Below, piece after piece: positions 10,283-19,037 of a stretch of DNA of 64,000 nucleotides (within the stretch, counting starts at the first letter, position 1; every line of letters starts with the position of its first letter). Source of the stretch: Betaproteobacteria bacterium (GTDB lineage: Bacteria > Pseudomonadota > Gammaproteobacteria > Burkholderiales > Burkholderiaceae_A); contig VGHN01000002.1 of the NCBI GenBank assembly GCA_016868255.1, forward strand, positions 87,992 through 151,991, given 5' to 3'. A program made the position numbers and the translations under genes. The notes under the pieces were generated by a model, which saw only the letters and a list, made by a program, of their open reading frames with translations, did no database searches and was not told the DNA's origin.

Positions 10283-10879
10283 TCAAACGGATTGAATGGA
10301 CCGGGATATGCGTTGGCGAATGACGTCTGACAGATCGCGCAACGCAACGCTAAACTCTTGATTCATAATAACATGATCAAACTCACTGGAATGCGATAGC
10401 TCCTCTTCGGCTGCCAAAAGCCGGGCTGAAATCACCGCTTCCGAGTCCTGGCCCCTCGATCGCAGTCGACGCTCCAACTCCGAGAGCGAGGGGGGCTCAA
10501 TAAAGATACTAAGAATCTGCTGAGGCGGGAATTTTGACCGGACCTGCCGAGCGCCCTGCCAATCAATCTCGAGAATGACTTTTTCTCCCTTTGCGAGGCC
10601 TCGGGAGATGGCCTCAGAGGATGTGCCGTAGAAGTTTCCGTGGACTTCGGCCCACTCGAGAAATGTCCCTTTCGCCACCTCCTGCTTGAATTCAGCCTCT
10701 GAACAAAAAAAGTATTCGCGGCCATTGACCTCGCCCGGCCGTGGGGCACGCGTGGTGGTGGAGACTGAGAGGGTGAGGCCCAGCGCAGAGTCCTGGAGGA
10801 GTGCGCGAACCAGGCTGGTCTTTCCGGCCCCAGAGGGGGCGGAGACAATAATCAGAAGGCCTTGAGAGACATCGGGCAT
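10283..10879 (-). CDS. gmk: Guanylate kinase
   Basis: Guanylate kinase phosphorylates GMP to GDP with ATP. The 198-residue protein has the P-loop APSGAGKTS at residues 14-22, the GMP-binding segment [19 protein letters not shown], and [15 protein letters not shown] with the LID/core residues. The C-terminal [21 protein letters not shown] is typical. It lies six bases after yicC and 13 bases before rpoZ in one transcription direction. Confidence 0.97.
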   Translation of the reverse strand: MPDVSQGLLIIVSAPSGAGKTSLVRALLQDSALGLTLSVSTTTRAPRPGEVNGREYFFCSEAEFKQEVAKGTFLEWAEVHGNFYGTSSEAISRGLAKGEKVILEIDWQGARQVRSKFPPQQILSIFIEPPSLSELERRLRSRGQDSEAVISARLLAAEEELSHSSEFDHVIMNQEFSVALRDLSDVIRQRISRSIQSV

Positions 10880-10885
10880 GTTGGT

Positions 10886-11788
10886 CTACTGAATGTTTTG
10901 AACCTGCTCGCGAATCTGCTCAATGAGCAGTTTCATCTCCATGGTGATCTGGGTCAGCTCCAGACCAGCGGATTTGCTTCCAATGGTGTTTGCCTCGCGG
11001 TGCATCTCTTGGGTGAGAAAGTCGAGCCGCTTGCCAAAGGCGTCGCCATCAGAGGCGCGCAGACAGCGGGCCATTTCTTGTACATGCACCTGGAGCCGGT
11101 CGATCTCCTCGGCCACGTCCGATCGAATCGAGGCGGCGTGGGCCTCCTGTCGGATTCGCTCCGCTAGCATCTCTTCTCGTTCTGTTGCGCCAATCCCGTC
11201 GAAAGCCTCGGTGAGGCGGGCGCGCATGCGCTCGGTCAGTTGTCGAATCGATTCCGGCACGAGCCCGCCGGCTCGGGTGGCGAGGCCTTGGAGTTGATCG
11301 AGTCGATCGAGGATCTGCGCCTTGAGTTTCTCGCCCTCGCGCTGTCTCGATTCAATGAGTAAGGCAATCGCCTTTTTGCAGAGTCGGTCGATGAGTGCCA
11401 GGGTGGCCTCGGGATCGGATTCATTCTCGATGAGCACGCCCGGCCATCGAAGAAGCTCGGCTGTGGTCCAGGGTCCAGGGGGTTGGCTGCTCAGGCCACG
11501 AAGCTGATCGCCCGCAGTCATTAATTGAGCAGCAAGCTCACGATTGATTTTGAGTTCCGAGTTCGTTGCGTGGCTTCGGCTGAGTTGCAGTCGGCACTCC
11601 ACCTTTCCTCGACGCAGGGCCTGCGCGCAATGCTCCCTGAGTTGGGCCTCAAAGCCTCGCAGCTCTTCGGCCATTCGAGACGAATACTCGAAAAAGCGGC
11701 TATTGACGCTTCGAATTTCAATCTGCACAAGTCCCATTGGCGCCTGTTCCGAGGCGGCTCCGAAGCCAGTCATGCTCTGTATGCTCAT
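10886..11788 (-). CDS. yicC: YicC/YloC family endoribonuclease
   Basis: The 300-residue product starts SIQSMTGFG and ends with [17 protein letters not shown]. It contains the family motifs [13 protein letters not shown], the glutamate-rich helical middle, and the C-terminal [20 protein letters not shown]. YicC-type proteins form hexamers and have been reported to cleave RNA and help clear small RNAs. It heads the minus-strand run to gmk-rpoZ-spoT and is divergent from rph with 54 bases between starts. Pairing of yicC with rph across a divergent gap and with gmk downstream is common. Confidence 0.93.
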   Translation of the reverse strand: MSIQSMTGFGAASEQAPMGLVQIEIRSVNSRFFEYSSRMAEELRGFEAQLREHCAQALRRGKVECRLQLSRSHATNSELKINRELAAQLMTAGDQLRGLSSQPPGPWTTAELLRWPGVLIENESDPEATLALIDRLCKKAIALLIESRQREGEKLKAQILDRLDQLQGLATRAGGLVPESIRQLTERMRARLTEAFDGIGATEREEMLAERIRQEAHAASIRSDVAEEIDRLQVHVQEMARCLRASDGDAFGKRLDFLTQEMHREANTIGSKSAGLELTQITMEMKLLIEQIREQVQNIQ

Positions 11789-11842
11789 AGCCCATGTATT
11801 GTACGGACTCCGAATAAACAGATCTCAAAAGAGGAGGCCCGA

Positions 11843-12607
11843 ATGCGCCCAAGTGGAAGAGCCAATGGAGCGATGCGCAAGATCGAGTTGCACCGACACT
11901 TCACCAAGCACGCAGAAGGTTCCGTCTTGGTGTCCTTCGGAGACACTCGTGTTCTCTGCACGGCCAGTGTCGAGGCCAAGGTGCCTGGGTTCATGAGAGG
12001 ACAGGGCAGGGGTTGGGTTACCGCGGAATACGGGATGCTGCCGCGCTCCACCCACACTCGCAGTGACCGAGAAGCGGCCCGGGGCAAGCAGGGCGGTCGA
12101 ACCCTTGAGATTCAGCGCCTGATTGGACGCTGCCTTCGATCGGTGGTGGACCTAGAGCGTCTCGGCGAGATCACCGTGACCTTGGACTGCGATGTCTTGC
12201 AGGCCGATGGTGGCACCCGCACTGCGAGCGTGACCGGCGCCTGGCTGGCCTTGCATGACGCATTAAAAGCCGCGGGTCAAAAGAAGGAGTTCTCAGTGCT
12301 GGCCTCGAACTGGGAGACGGCCATTCGGGATCAGGTCGCTGCTATCTCGGTGGGTGTGGTTCAGGGTGAGGTGGTCATCGATCTCGATTACTTGGAGGAT
12401 TCTGGATGCGACACCGATATGAACATTGCCATGACCGGCTCGGGTGGACTTGTTGAAATTCAGGGCACCGCCGAGGGCACCCCGTTTTCCCGCGAGGATC
12501 TCAACGGCATGATGGGGTTGGCGGCCGCTGGGCTCTCACGAATCCACGGTCTCCAACGTCGACTGGCCGATGATTCCTCAATTCACACCGCGGTGATTGA
12601 GGGCTAG
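11843..12607 (+). CDS. rph: Ribonuclease PH
   Basis: RNase PH is a phosphorolytic 3'-5' exoribonuclease that trims tRNA and other RNA 3' ends. The 254 residues include [32 protein letters not shown] with the phosphate-binding residues, and [21 protein letters not shown], all diagnostic. I chose ATG 11843 because GAGGAGG lies just upstream at good spacing; the frame extends into the divergent yicC region without homology. It is intact, unlike the frameshifted E. coli K-12 allele. It is two bases before the rdgB start. Confidence 0.97.
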   Translation: MRPSGRANGAMRKIELHRHFTKHAEGSVLVSFGDTRVLCTASVEAKVPGFMRGQGRGWVTAEYGMLPRSTHTRSDREAARGKQGGRTLEIQRLIGRCLRSVVDLERLGEITVTLDCDVLQADGGTRTASVTGAWLALHDALKAAGQKKEFSVLASNWETAIRDQVAAISVGVVQGEVVIDLDYLEDSGCDTDMNIAMTGSGGLVEIQGTAEGTPFSREDLNGMMGLAAAGLSRIHGLQRRLADDSSIHTAVIEG

Positions 12608-12609
12608 GC

Positions 12610-13275
12610 TTGCAGCATTGGGTGCTTGCCAGCTCGAACTCGGGGAAGCTACTTGAGCTCTCTCGGGCCACGGCCGATTGGGGCGTGGAGTGGGAGAGTA
12701 GTGGTGCGCTGGGTCTTGCCGCCCCGGAGGAAATCCACGGCACGTTTCTTGAGAACGCCTTGCTCAAGGCTCGTGTGGCCAGTCAGGCCAGTGGGCGTCC
12801 AGCGTTGGCCGATGATTCGGGGCTGCTGGTCGATGCGCTCTGCGGCGCACCCGGAGTCTGGTCGGCCGACTTCTTCGAGCGACGCGAGTCGATCGCCGAG
12901 CACTTTGGTCTGGCCCTGCCGACATTGGATCCAGAGGCCGTCCAGGGCGTGGCCCGACTGGACCGAGACGCAGCCAATCGCGCCTGGCTCTTGTCTATGC
13001 TCAGCGATGTGGATATTGATGGGCGGGGTGCGGAGTTTGTCTGTGTATTGGTTGGCGTTCGTTCCCACAATGACCCCCTTCCGATGGTGAGCATGGGGCG
13101 TTGGCGGGGATCGATTGCGATGCGTGAGCGAGGCGATGCCGGGTTTGGGTATGACCGCCTCTTCGTTGACCCCGCTTCGGGGATGCATGCAGCCGAGATG
13201 AGTCTGACCGAGAAGCACGATCGAGGGCATCGGGGTCAGGCGCTGCGCGGGCTTTCTCAATGGTTTTGTCCCTGA
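12610..13275 (+). CDS. rdgB: Non-canonical purine NTP pyrophosphatase (dITP/XTP)
   Basis: RdgB/HAM1 removes dITP, ITP and XTP from the nucleotide pool by hydrolysis to the monophosphate. The 221-residue product has the N-terminal SSNSGKLLELS, then LENALLKARVAS and ADDSGLLVDALCGAPGVWSA, and a C-terminal GDAGFGYDRLFVD and HRGQALRGL. The start is TTG 12610; no ATG lies upstream in frame, and the residues before SNSGK fit the family. It is a little longer than usual because the stretch after GVWSA, about residues 80-115, is extended and divergent (FFERRESIAEHFG). Usual FGYDPLF is FGYDRLF here. Its last 16 bases overlap hemW. Confidence 0.92.
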   Translation: MQHWVLASSNSGKLLELSRATADWGVEWESSGALGLAAPEEIHGTFLENALLKARVASQASGRPALADDSGLLVDALCGAPGVWSADFFERRESIAEHFGLALPTLDPEAVQGVARLDRDAANRAWLLSMLSDVDIDGRGAEFVCVLVGVRSHNDPLPMVSMGRWRGSIAMRERGDAGFGYDRLFVDPASGMHAAEMSLTEKHDRGHRGQALRGLSQWFCP

Positions 13276-14453
13276 GGCCTAATCAGTCTGGTTTGAGAGC
13301 GGTCGGCCCCACCGATGTTCCGCTGGGGCTTTATATTCACCTGCCGTGGTGTGTCAAGAAGTGCCCGTATTGCGACTTCAATTCCCACGAGGCGCGCGGC
13401 CAGGCACCAATCGATGCCTACATTGATTCAGTGGTGTTGGACCTTGAGCAGGCGCTGCCCATGGTCTGGGGTCGGGCGGTGCAGTTTGTCTTTATCGGAG
13501 GTGGAACCCCCAACCTTCTCGCACCGACCCAACTCGACCGCCTCCTCAATTCGGTGAGAGCGCGCTTGCCCATCGAACCAGGGGCAGAGATCACTATGGA
13601 GGCCAATCCCGGCGCGACCGAGCCACTTGCTTTCCAAGGCTACCGTGATTCCGGCGTCAATCGACTCTCAATTGGGGTTCAGAGCTTTGATTCTGAGGCC
13701 TTGCATCGCATCGGTCGGGTTCATGATTCTCGCGAGGCCGAAGCCGCTGTGGAGTCGGCGGTGTCCGTATTCGAGCGTGTAAATGTCGATCTGATGTACG
13801 GGCTTCCCAATCAAACCCCGCAGGCAGCGCTCTACGACCTTGGCCGAGCCATTCATTTCGGCGTTGGCCATATTTCACATTATCAACTGACCATGGAACC
13901 CAATACGGTCTTCGCCAATCGGCCACCGAGTGGATTGCCCGATGAAGAGACTGTCGAGGCCATCGAGTCCGAGGGTCGCAGCGTGCTGGCCGATGCAGGA
14001 TTCACCCGCTATGAGGTCTCTGCCTTTGCCCGCGCAGGGCAGCCATGCCAACACAACCTGAATTACTGGCAATTTGGAGACTACCTGGGCTTGGGGGCAG
14101 GGGCCCATTCAAAACTCAGCCTTCCCCTCGAGGGAATCTTTCGGCACAACAACACCCGGCGTCCGGAGGACTACATGAAACTCGTTGGCGAGGGCAAAGG
14201 CTTGCACCGACGGATTGAGCCGGTGGCCGCGGAGCGGCTTGGGTTTGAGTTTATGCTCAATGCCTTGAGACTCACGGCGGGGTTTGACGCGAAGTTATTC
14301 GAAGCCCGAACCGGTCGGCCATTGGCCGAGGTGCTGGAGCGAATCTCCGTGGGCGAGCGCCGAGGTCTCCTGCAGCGGGATCGGGGCGGTTGGCTGCCCA
14401 CGGCCCTCGGTCAGCGTTTTCTCAATGATCTGCAGATGCTCTTTATGCACTAG
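13260..14453 (+). CDS. hemW: Radical SAM protein HemW (coproporphyrinogen III oxidase-like haem chaperone)
   Basis: HemW is related to oxygen-independent coproporphyrinogen oxidase HemN but acts as a haem-binding chaperone. The 397-residue product has the radical-SAM cluster motif CVKKCPYCDF (cysteines 31, 35, 38), GGGTPNLL, EANPG, SIGVQSFDSEALHRIGR and a C-terminal HemN-C region. The CPYCDFNSH context is HemW-like rather than HemN-like. ATG 13260 overlaps the rdgB end by 16 bases. It closes the rph-rdgB-hemW run; the next 221 bases hold the glnA control region. Confidence 0.95.
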   Translation: MVLSLRPNQSGLRAVGPTDVPLGLYIHLPWCVKKCPYCDFNSHEARGQAPIDAYIDSVVLDLEQALPMVWGRAVQFVFIGGGTPNLLAPTQLDRLLNSVRARLPIEPGAEITMEANPGATEPLAFQGYRDSGVNRLSIGVQSFDSEALHRIGRVHDSREAEAAVESAVSVFERVNVDLMYGLPNQTPQAALYDLGRAIHFGVGHISHYQLTMEPNTVFANRPPSGLPDEETVEAIESEGRSVLADAGFTRYEVSAFARAGQPCQHNLNYWQFGDYLGLGAGAHSKLSLPLEGIFRHNNTRRPEDYMKLVGEGKGLHRRIEPVAAERLGFEFMLNALRLTAGFDAKLFEARTGRPLAEVLERISVGERRGLLQRDRGGWLPTALGQRFLNDLQMLFMH

Positions 14454-14465
14454 AGAAGTGCTTTT

Positions 14466-14482
14466 TGCATTATATTTGTGCA
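14466..14482 (+). promoter_or_regulatory. Candidate NtrC-binding site upstream of glnA
   Basis: The sequence TGCAT-N7-GTGCA (17 bp) closely matches the NtrC enhancer pattern TGCAC-N7-GTGCA, with one mismatch. It lies about 120 bp upstream of the sigma-54 promoter, a normal enhancer distance. Partial half-sites surround it (GTGCTTTTTGCA just upstream, TGCATATATTGCA overlapping its end, another GTGCA near 14554). The segment 14454-14580 is markedly AT-rich, which could help DNA bending. The match is by eye; NtrC is encoded just downstream. Confidence 0.6.
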
Positions 14483-14587
14483 TATATTGCATTTAATTGG
14501 CGCAGGCGGGTCTTTCATAATTCGCAAAATTGATTTAAATAATTGTTTTTATTGTGCATTTTTAGACAAGAGGTTTTGAGCCTCCGG

Positions 14588-14603
14588 TGGCACGGAATCT
14601 GCA
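14588..14603 (+). promoter_or_regulatory. Sigma-54 promoter of glnA
   Basis: TGGCACGGAATCTGCA matches the -24/-12 consensus TGGCACG-N4-TTGCA with a single change (CTGCA for TTGCA) and exact GG-to-GC spacing. Transcription would begin about 12 bases after the GC, near 14613-14615, about 60 bases before the glnA ATG. With the NtrC-like site upstream and ntrBC downstream, this indicates nitrogen-responsive RpoN/NtrC control of glnA. Confidence 0.85.
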
Positions 14604-14674
14604 CTCTAATGTCGCAGGGCAGCGGACCAACGATCCGTTCCTTTTCTAGTTAACCCCCCATGGAGACGTGTTCG

Positions 14675-16087
14675 ATGGCCAGTTCAAAAGATGTCTTGAA
14701 AATGATTAAGGACAACGACGTTAAGTTCGTTGATTTTCGTTTCACCGATACGCGTGGAAAGGAGCAGCACGTATCCGTTCCCACCAAGGTGGTCGATGAG
14801 GACAAATTTGAGTTTGGTCACGCATTCGATGGGTCTTCGATCGCGGGTTGGAAGGGCATTGAAGCCTCCGACATGCTGCTAATGCCCGATGCGGGCACCG
14901 CTGTCATGGATCCCTTCCGCGAGGAAGCCACCTTGAACATCACTTGCGATGTCGTGGAGCCTTCAGATGGCAAGGGCTACGATCTGGATCCACGCTCGAT
15001 CGCGAAGCGCGCAGAAGCCTTCCTCAAGGCCTCGGGCGTGGGTGACGCCGCTTATTTTGGTCCGGAGCCCGAGTTCTTCATTTTCGATGGCGTTACCTGG
15101 AGCGTGGACATGTCCGGCTCTTCCGTGAAGATCAAGTCGGAAGAGGCTTCCTGGTCGAGTGGAATCGAGTACGAGGGTGGCAACCTGGCCCACCGTCCAG
15201 CGGTCAAGGGCGGCTATTTCCCAGTGCCACCGGTCGACTCATTCCAAGACATTCGTTCCGAGATGTGCCTGATTCTCGAGCAGATGGGCGTTCCCGTCGA
15301 GGTTCATCACCATGAGGTTGCAGGCCCCGGACAGTGCGAGATCGGCACCAAGTTTTCAACCCTCACTCAACGTGCCGACTGGACGCAGATCCTGAAGTAT
15401 GTGGTGCACAACGTGGCCGCCAGTTATGGCAAGACCGCTACATTCATGCCCAAGCCTGTCGTTGGCGACAACGGATCGGGCATGCACTGCCACCAGTCCA
15501 TCTGGAAAGACGGGCAGAACCTGTTTGCAGGAAACGGTTATGCAGGCCTCTCCGAGTTCGCCCTTCACTACATCGGCGGCATCATCAAGCATGCCCGCGC
15601 GCTCAATGCCATTACCAATCCTGGAACCAACAGCTACAAGCGGTTGGTGCCCGGATTTGAGGCGCCAGTGAAGCTGGCCTACTCGGCTCGTAACCGCTCC
15701 GCATCGATTCGTATTCCCTATGTCTCGAATCCAAAGGGCCGCCGAATCGAGGTTCGTTTCCCAGATCCCACGGCCAATCCATATCTTGCCTTCGCCGCCA
15801 TGATGATGGCGGGCCTCGATGGGGTAATGAATAAGATTCATCCCGGAGAGCCTGCAGACAAGAACCTCTATGACCTTTCCCCCGAGGAAGACAAGAAGAT
15901 CCCCACGGTCTGCTCCTCCCTTGACATGGCACTTGAGGCGCTCGACAAGGATCGTGAGTTCCTGACCCGTGGCGGTGTATTCAGCGACGGCATGATTGAT
16001 GCGTACATCAACCTCAAGATGGACGAGGTCACTCGTTTCCGTATGACCACCCACCCGGTGGAATTCGACATGTACTACTCGCTGTAA
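14675..16087 (+). CDS. glnA: Type I glutamine synthetase
   Basis: Glutamine synthetase joins ammonia to glutamate using ATP and is the main entry point for ammonium. The 470-residue type GSI-beta enzyme has [16 protein letters not shown], the metal and ATP ligands in [10 protein letters not shown] and [35 protein letters not shown], and NRSASIRIP. The adenylylation site tyrosine is at about residue 399 in [12 protein letters not shown], so control by GlnE adenylyltransferase is expected. I chose ATG 14675, which has GGAGA eight bases upstream; ATG 14660 lies ahead of that site. Transcription is probably from the sigma-54 promoter at 14588, and a strong terminator follows at 16134. Confidence 0.97.
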   Translation: MASSKDVLKMIKDNDVKFVDFRFTDTRGKEQHVSVPTKVVDEDKFEFGHAFDGSSIAGWKGIEASDMLLMPDAGTAVMDPFREEATLNITCDVVEPSDGKGYDLDPRSIAKRAEAFLKASGVGDAAYFGPEPEFFIFDGVTWSVDMSGSSVKIKSEEASWSSGIEYEGGNLAHRPAVKGGYFPVPPVDSFQDIRSEMCLILEQMGVPVEVHHHEVAGPGQCEIGTKFSTLTQRADWTQILKYVVHNVAASYGKTATFMPKPVVGDNGSGMHCHQSIWKDGQNLFAGNGYAGLSEFALHYIGGIIKHARALNAITNPGTNSYKRLVPGFEAPVKLAYSARNRSASIRIPYVSNPKGRRIEVRFPDPTANPYLAFAAMMMAGLDGVMNKIHPGEPADKNLYDLSPEEDKKIPTVCSSLDMALEALDKDREFLTRGGVFSDGMIDAYINLKMDEVTRFRMTTHPVEFDMYYSL

Positions 16088-16133
16088 GGATGCTGGATCA
16101 GGCCCGCCTCGACATGCAGGTGATGGCAAGAGA

Positions 16134-16163
16134 GGGGGCGGTCAATCGCCCCCTTTTCTTTTC
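16134..16163 (+). terminator. Rho-independent terminator after glnA
   Basis: A perfect 7-bp stem GGGGGCG/CGCCCCC with a six-base loop (16134-16153) is followed by TTTTCTTTTC. It lies 46 bases after the glnA stop and ends just before the ntrB start, so ntrBC expression probably depends on partial readthrough from glnA or on a separate promoter. Confidence 0.88.
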
Positions 16164-16170
16164 AAAGTCC

Positions 16171-17271
16171 ATGTTGAATCAACCCATCAACCCGCTCGAT
16201 CTTCTGAGCACGGCAGTATTGCTCGTCGATACGCGGGGTGAGGTGATTCAGGCGAACCTGGCTGCAGAGAGCCTTCTGGGACAACCCGCTCATCAGTTGA
16301 TCGGGCAGCCGCTCGAGGGTCTCTTGGTTCATCCCAGCGAGGTCATGACCGGCTGGATCCAGGGCGAGGAAATGGGTGTGGTGGTTCGGCGTCTGCAGAC
16401 CCGCTGGTTCGTCTCTTCTCCAGCCGAGGGGCGAATGGATCGAGTCCTCGACACCTCCATTAATGTGCTCGATGAGCCGGGCTTCTCGGTTGCGGTTGAG
16501 ATACGTGAGCCCGATGCTGCCCAGAAGGTGGACCGCGAGGAGCGCCAGGCCGTCTTCATGCAGATGAATCAGTCTCTACTGAGAAATCTTGGGCACGAGG
16601 TCAAGAACCCACTGGGAGGAATTCGGGGCGCCGCGCAACTTCTCGATGCAGAACTGCCGACAAAGGAGCTCAAGGAGTACACCCAGGTCATTATTAAAGA
16701 GTCCGATCGATTGCAGGCACTGGTCGACCGCATGCTCGCGCCGGTTCGGCGAAGCCGATCACCGCAGTCGGTGAATCTTCATGAGGTTCTCGAGCGGGTT
16801 CGCACGCTGGTCTTGTCGGAATTTTCCGATGCCTTGGTGATCCAGCGGGACTACGACACAAGCCTTCCTGAGATTGAAGGCGACTTGGAGCGACTGATTC
16901 AGGCTGTGCTCAATATTGTGCGCAACGCGGCCCAGGCGATCGCCTCCCAATCAGACCGCACCGAAGCGGGGCGCATTCTGCTCCGAACGAGGGCGGTCCG
17001 TCAGGTCACACTTCATCGACAGCGATATCGGTTGGGCCTGCATCTCACCGTTCACGACAACGGCCCTGGCATTCCAGAAGCGATTCGAGATGAAATTTTC
17101 TATCCTTTGGTCTCGGGCAATCCGCAGGGCCATGGGCTTGGCTTAACTCTTGCTCAGAGCATCGTGCACCAGCATGGCGGCACGATTGAGTGCTCGAGCG
17201 CCTCGGCGGGAACGGCCTTCGATATCGTGCTCCCTGTAGGCCTGCCTGTTCAGAAGGAGTGGATTCGATGA
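16171..17271 (+). CDS. glnL: Nitrogen regulation sensor histidine kinase NtrB (GlnL)
   Basis: NtrB phosphorylates or dephosphorylates NtrC in response to PII protein. The 366-residue soluble protein has an N-terminal PAS domain (about 10-110; AVLLVDTRGEVIQANLAAESLLG). The H-box is NLGHEVKNPLGGIRGAAQLL with the histidine at about 142. The ATPase has the N-box IVRNAAQAI, G1 VHDNGPGIPE and G2 GHGLGLTLAQSIVHQHGG. There are no membrane segments. I placed the start at ATG 16171, after the terminator; the frame is open back to the glnA stop but that part runs through the hairpin. The ribosome-binding site is weak. The stop overlaps the ntrC start as ATGA. Confidence 0.95.
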   Translation: MLNQPINPLDLLSTAVLLVDTRGEVIQANLAAESLLGQPAHQLIGQPLEGLLVHPSEVMTGWIQGEEMGVVVRRLQTRWFVSSPAEGRMDRVLDTSINVLDEPGFSVAVEIREPDAAQKVDREERQAVFMQMNQSLLRNLGHEVKNPLGGIRGAAQLLDAELPTKELKEYTQVIIKESDRLQALVDRMLAPVRRSRSPQSVNLHEVLERVRTLVLSEFSDALVIQRDYDTSLPEIEGDLERLIQAVLNIVRNAAQAIASQSDRTEAGRILLRTRAVRQVTLHRQRYRLGLHLTVHDNGPGIPEAIRDEIFYPLVSGNPQGHGLGLTLAQSIVHQHGGTIECSSASAGTAFDIVLPVGLPVQKEWIR

Positions 17272-18854
17272 AACCGGTTTGGATTGTTGATGACGACGCG
17301 TCTATTCGATGGGTGCTCGAGAAGGCCCTTCGCAAGGCGGAGATTGATTGTCGATTGTTCGAGTCGGCCAACGAGGCCATGCGTGCACTGCAGTCTGACA
17401 CCCCACAGGTCCTGGTCTCCGACATTCGCATGCCCGGCCAGAGTGGACTGGAGTTGCTTGAGCAGGTCAAGGCAAGGCTGCCTGAGTTGCCGGTCATCAT
17501 CATGACTGGATTCTCCGATCTCGACAGTGCGGTCTCTGCCTTCCAAGGAGGGGCCTTCGAGTATCTCCCCAAGCCATTCGATGTCGATGAGGCCACTGCG
17601 TTAATTCGACGGGCTGTGCGAGAGTCGCATCCAATCAGTGGGTCGTCGTCGTTGGCCATGGGCCAGTCGCTCGAAATGTTGGGCCATGCGCCGGCCATGC
17701 AAGAAGTCTTCAGGGCGATTGGCCGTTTGTCCCAGTCGTCGGCCACGGTACTCATCACAGGTGAGTCGGGCACAGGGAAGGAACTTGTTGCGACGGCACT
17801 TCATAAGCACAGCCCCCGGGCGGAGATGCCCTTCGTCGCTCTAAATACCGCCGCCATTCCACACGACTTGCTGGAGTCGGAGTTGTTTGGACATGAACGG
17901 GGTTCGTTTACTGGCGCGCAGGCAAGGCGTCGTGGCCGATTTGAGCAGGCCGAAGGGGGCACACTATTTCTGGATGAGATCGGCGACATGCCGCTTGATC
18001 TTCAGACTCGGCTGCTGCGTGTCTTGTCCGATGGGCACTTCTATCGCGTTGGCGGACATCAGCCATTGAAGGCGAATGTTCGAGTGATTGCAGCCACCCA
18101 TCAGAACCTCGAGCAGCGAGTGGCCGAGGGCCGCTTCAGAGAAGACCTCTTTCATCGTCTCAATGTGATTCGGCTTCGACTACCGGCACTCCGTGAACGG
18201 CGCGTGGACATTCCCGATTTGGTGCGATTCTTCCTTTCGCGCTCGGCCAAAACATTGGGTGTCGAGATGAAGCATCTGTCGGAGGCGGCCCTTTCATTGG
18301 TCTGTATGCAGCCCTTCCCAGGGAATGTGCGTCAACTCGAGAACCTATGCCATTGGATTTCTGTCATGGCCCCAAGCAATCTTGTGGAGCCCAATGACTT
18401 GCCTCCAGAGATGCAGTCGATTTTCAATGGCCAGTCAAAGGATGCAATTCATCCGCCTTCGGCATCAATTGGCACAGCGTTCAATGCGTTGGGCCTCCAA
18501 GGCCAAGCCCAGCCCGCGGTTGGCTTGGGTCAAACAGGGCAGTCGCAGCAATCCGATTCGGCTCTCTTAGAGCCATCACCTGCTTGGCTCAGCGAGCTGG
18601 AGCGTATGGTGGAGAGCGCATTGCGCGGTCCTCTCAGCGAGGAGGCCCAGCGTTTTGGAGGTCGAATGGGATGGTGGTCCCGAGAATTTGAATCGGTGAT
18701 TTATCGCGCGGCACTCAAACACACGCGGGGACGGCGAATAGAAGCCTCTCAGCTGCTCGGCGTGGGTCGAAACACCATCACGCGAAAGATTCAGGAGCTC
18801 TCGTTGGAGTCGAGTTCGTCAGGCGATGAGACGGGTGGGCGGGCCAGCACGTAA
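17268..18854 (+). CDS. glnG: Nitrogen regulation response regulator NtrC (GlnG)
   Basis: NtrC is the sigma-54 enhancer-binding activator of nitrogen genes. It has a receiver domain (DDD at 8-10, phospho-aspartate at about 52 in VSDIRMPGQSG, PKPFD), then a AAA+ domain with Walker A GESGTGKE at 165-172 and Walker B FLDEIGD. The sigma-54 contact loop is GSFTGA at 212-217. A C-terminal Fis-type HTH (RRIEASQLLGVGRNTITRKI) follows. The 528 residues exceed the usual 470 or so. The extra is mainly a linker of about 60 residues between AAA+ and HTH, rich in glutamine, serine, alanine and glycine, plus a serine-rich C-terminal tail. It overlaps ntrB by four bases and probably activates the glnA promoter in this window. 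Confidence 0.96.
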   Translation: MKPVWIVDDDASIRWVLEKALRKAEIDCRLFESANEAMRALQSDTPQVLVSDIRMPGQSGLELLEQVKARLPELPVIIMTGFSDLDSAVSAFQGGAFEYLPKPFDVDEATALIRRAVRESHPISGSSSLAMGQSLEMLGHAPAMQEVFRAIGRLSQSSATVLITGESGTGKELVATALHKHSPRAEMPFVALNTAAIPHDLLESELFGHERGSFTGAQARRRGRFEQAEGGTLFLDEIGDMPLDLQTRLLRVLSDGHFYRVGGHQPLKANVRVIAATHQNLEQRVAEGRFREDLFHRLNVIRLRLPALRERRVDIPDLVRFFLSRSAKTLGVEMKHLSEAALSLVCMQPFPGNVRQLENLCHWISVMAPSNLVEPNDLPPEMQSIFNGQSKDAIHPPSASIGTAFNALGLQGQAQPAVGLGQTGQSQQSDSALLEPSPAWLSELERMVESALRGPLSEEAQRFGGRMGWWSREFESVIYRAALKHTRGRRIEASQLLGVGRNTITRKIQELSLESSSSGDETGGRAST

Positions 18855-19037
18855 GTCACGGCACTCGATAGAGCGCTGAAGGCTGCCAGTCGTGTAAGGG
18901 TGCGCTGCGCGAGTGGGGCCACCCATCGCCAGATCGGTTGGCCGAGGGCCTCCAGCCATAGGATCCAACTCGACCATCTCGTGAGATGCAATCCAAGGCC
19001 GATGAGAAGCAGGTTGGCCACGACCCAGTGTGCCCAT
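18842..19037 (-). pseudogene. Probable remnant of a TauE/SafE-type membrane protein gene
   Basis: The 183-base gap between ntrC and xthA contains, on the minus strand, an open stretch with no plausible start. It encodes WVVANLLLIGLGLHLTRW, followed by a segment containing LEALGQPIWRWVAPLAQRTL and then VTYVLAR. This resembles the middle of the TauE/SafE sulfite exporter-like family, where a membrane segment is followed by an LEALG-type loop and then a WGWLPCGL-type motif. That WGWLPCGL-type motif is missing here, as if deleted, and the stretch begins directly after a stop codon inside the end of xthA. The ORF continues only as antisense of ntrC. I infer a decayed fragment; the family match is from memory of its style. 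Confidence 0.42.

Noticed and set aside
11798-11803. TACAAT as a -10 box for yicC on the minus strand
   Set aside because: No acceptable -35 lies at 16-18 bases; the nearest (TTGAGA) is at 19. It would also leave almost no leader, so I did not list it.
16090-16170. An earlier ntrB start directly after glnA
   Set aside because: It would run translation through the terminator hairpin and add 27 residues with no PAS-domain similarity; ATG 16171 fits better.
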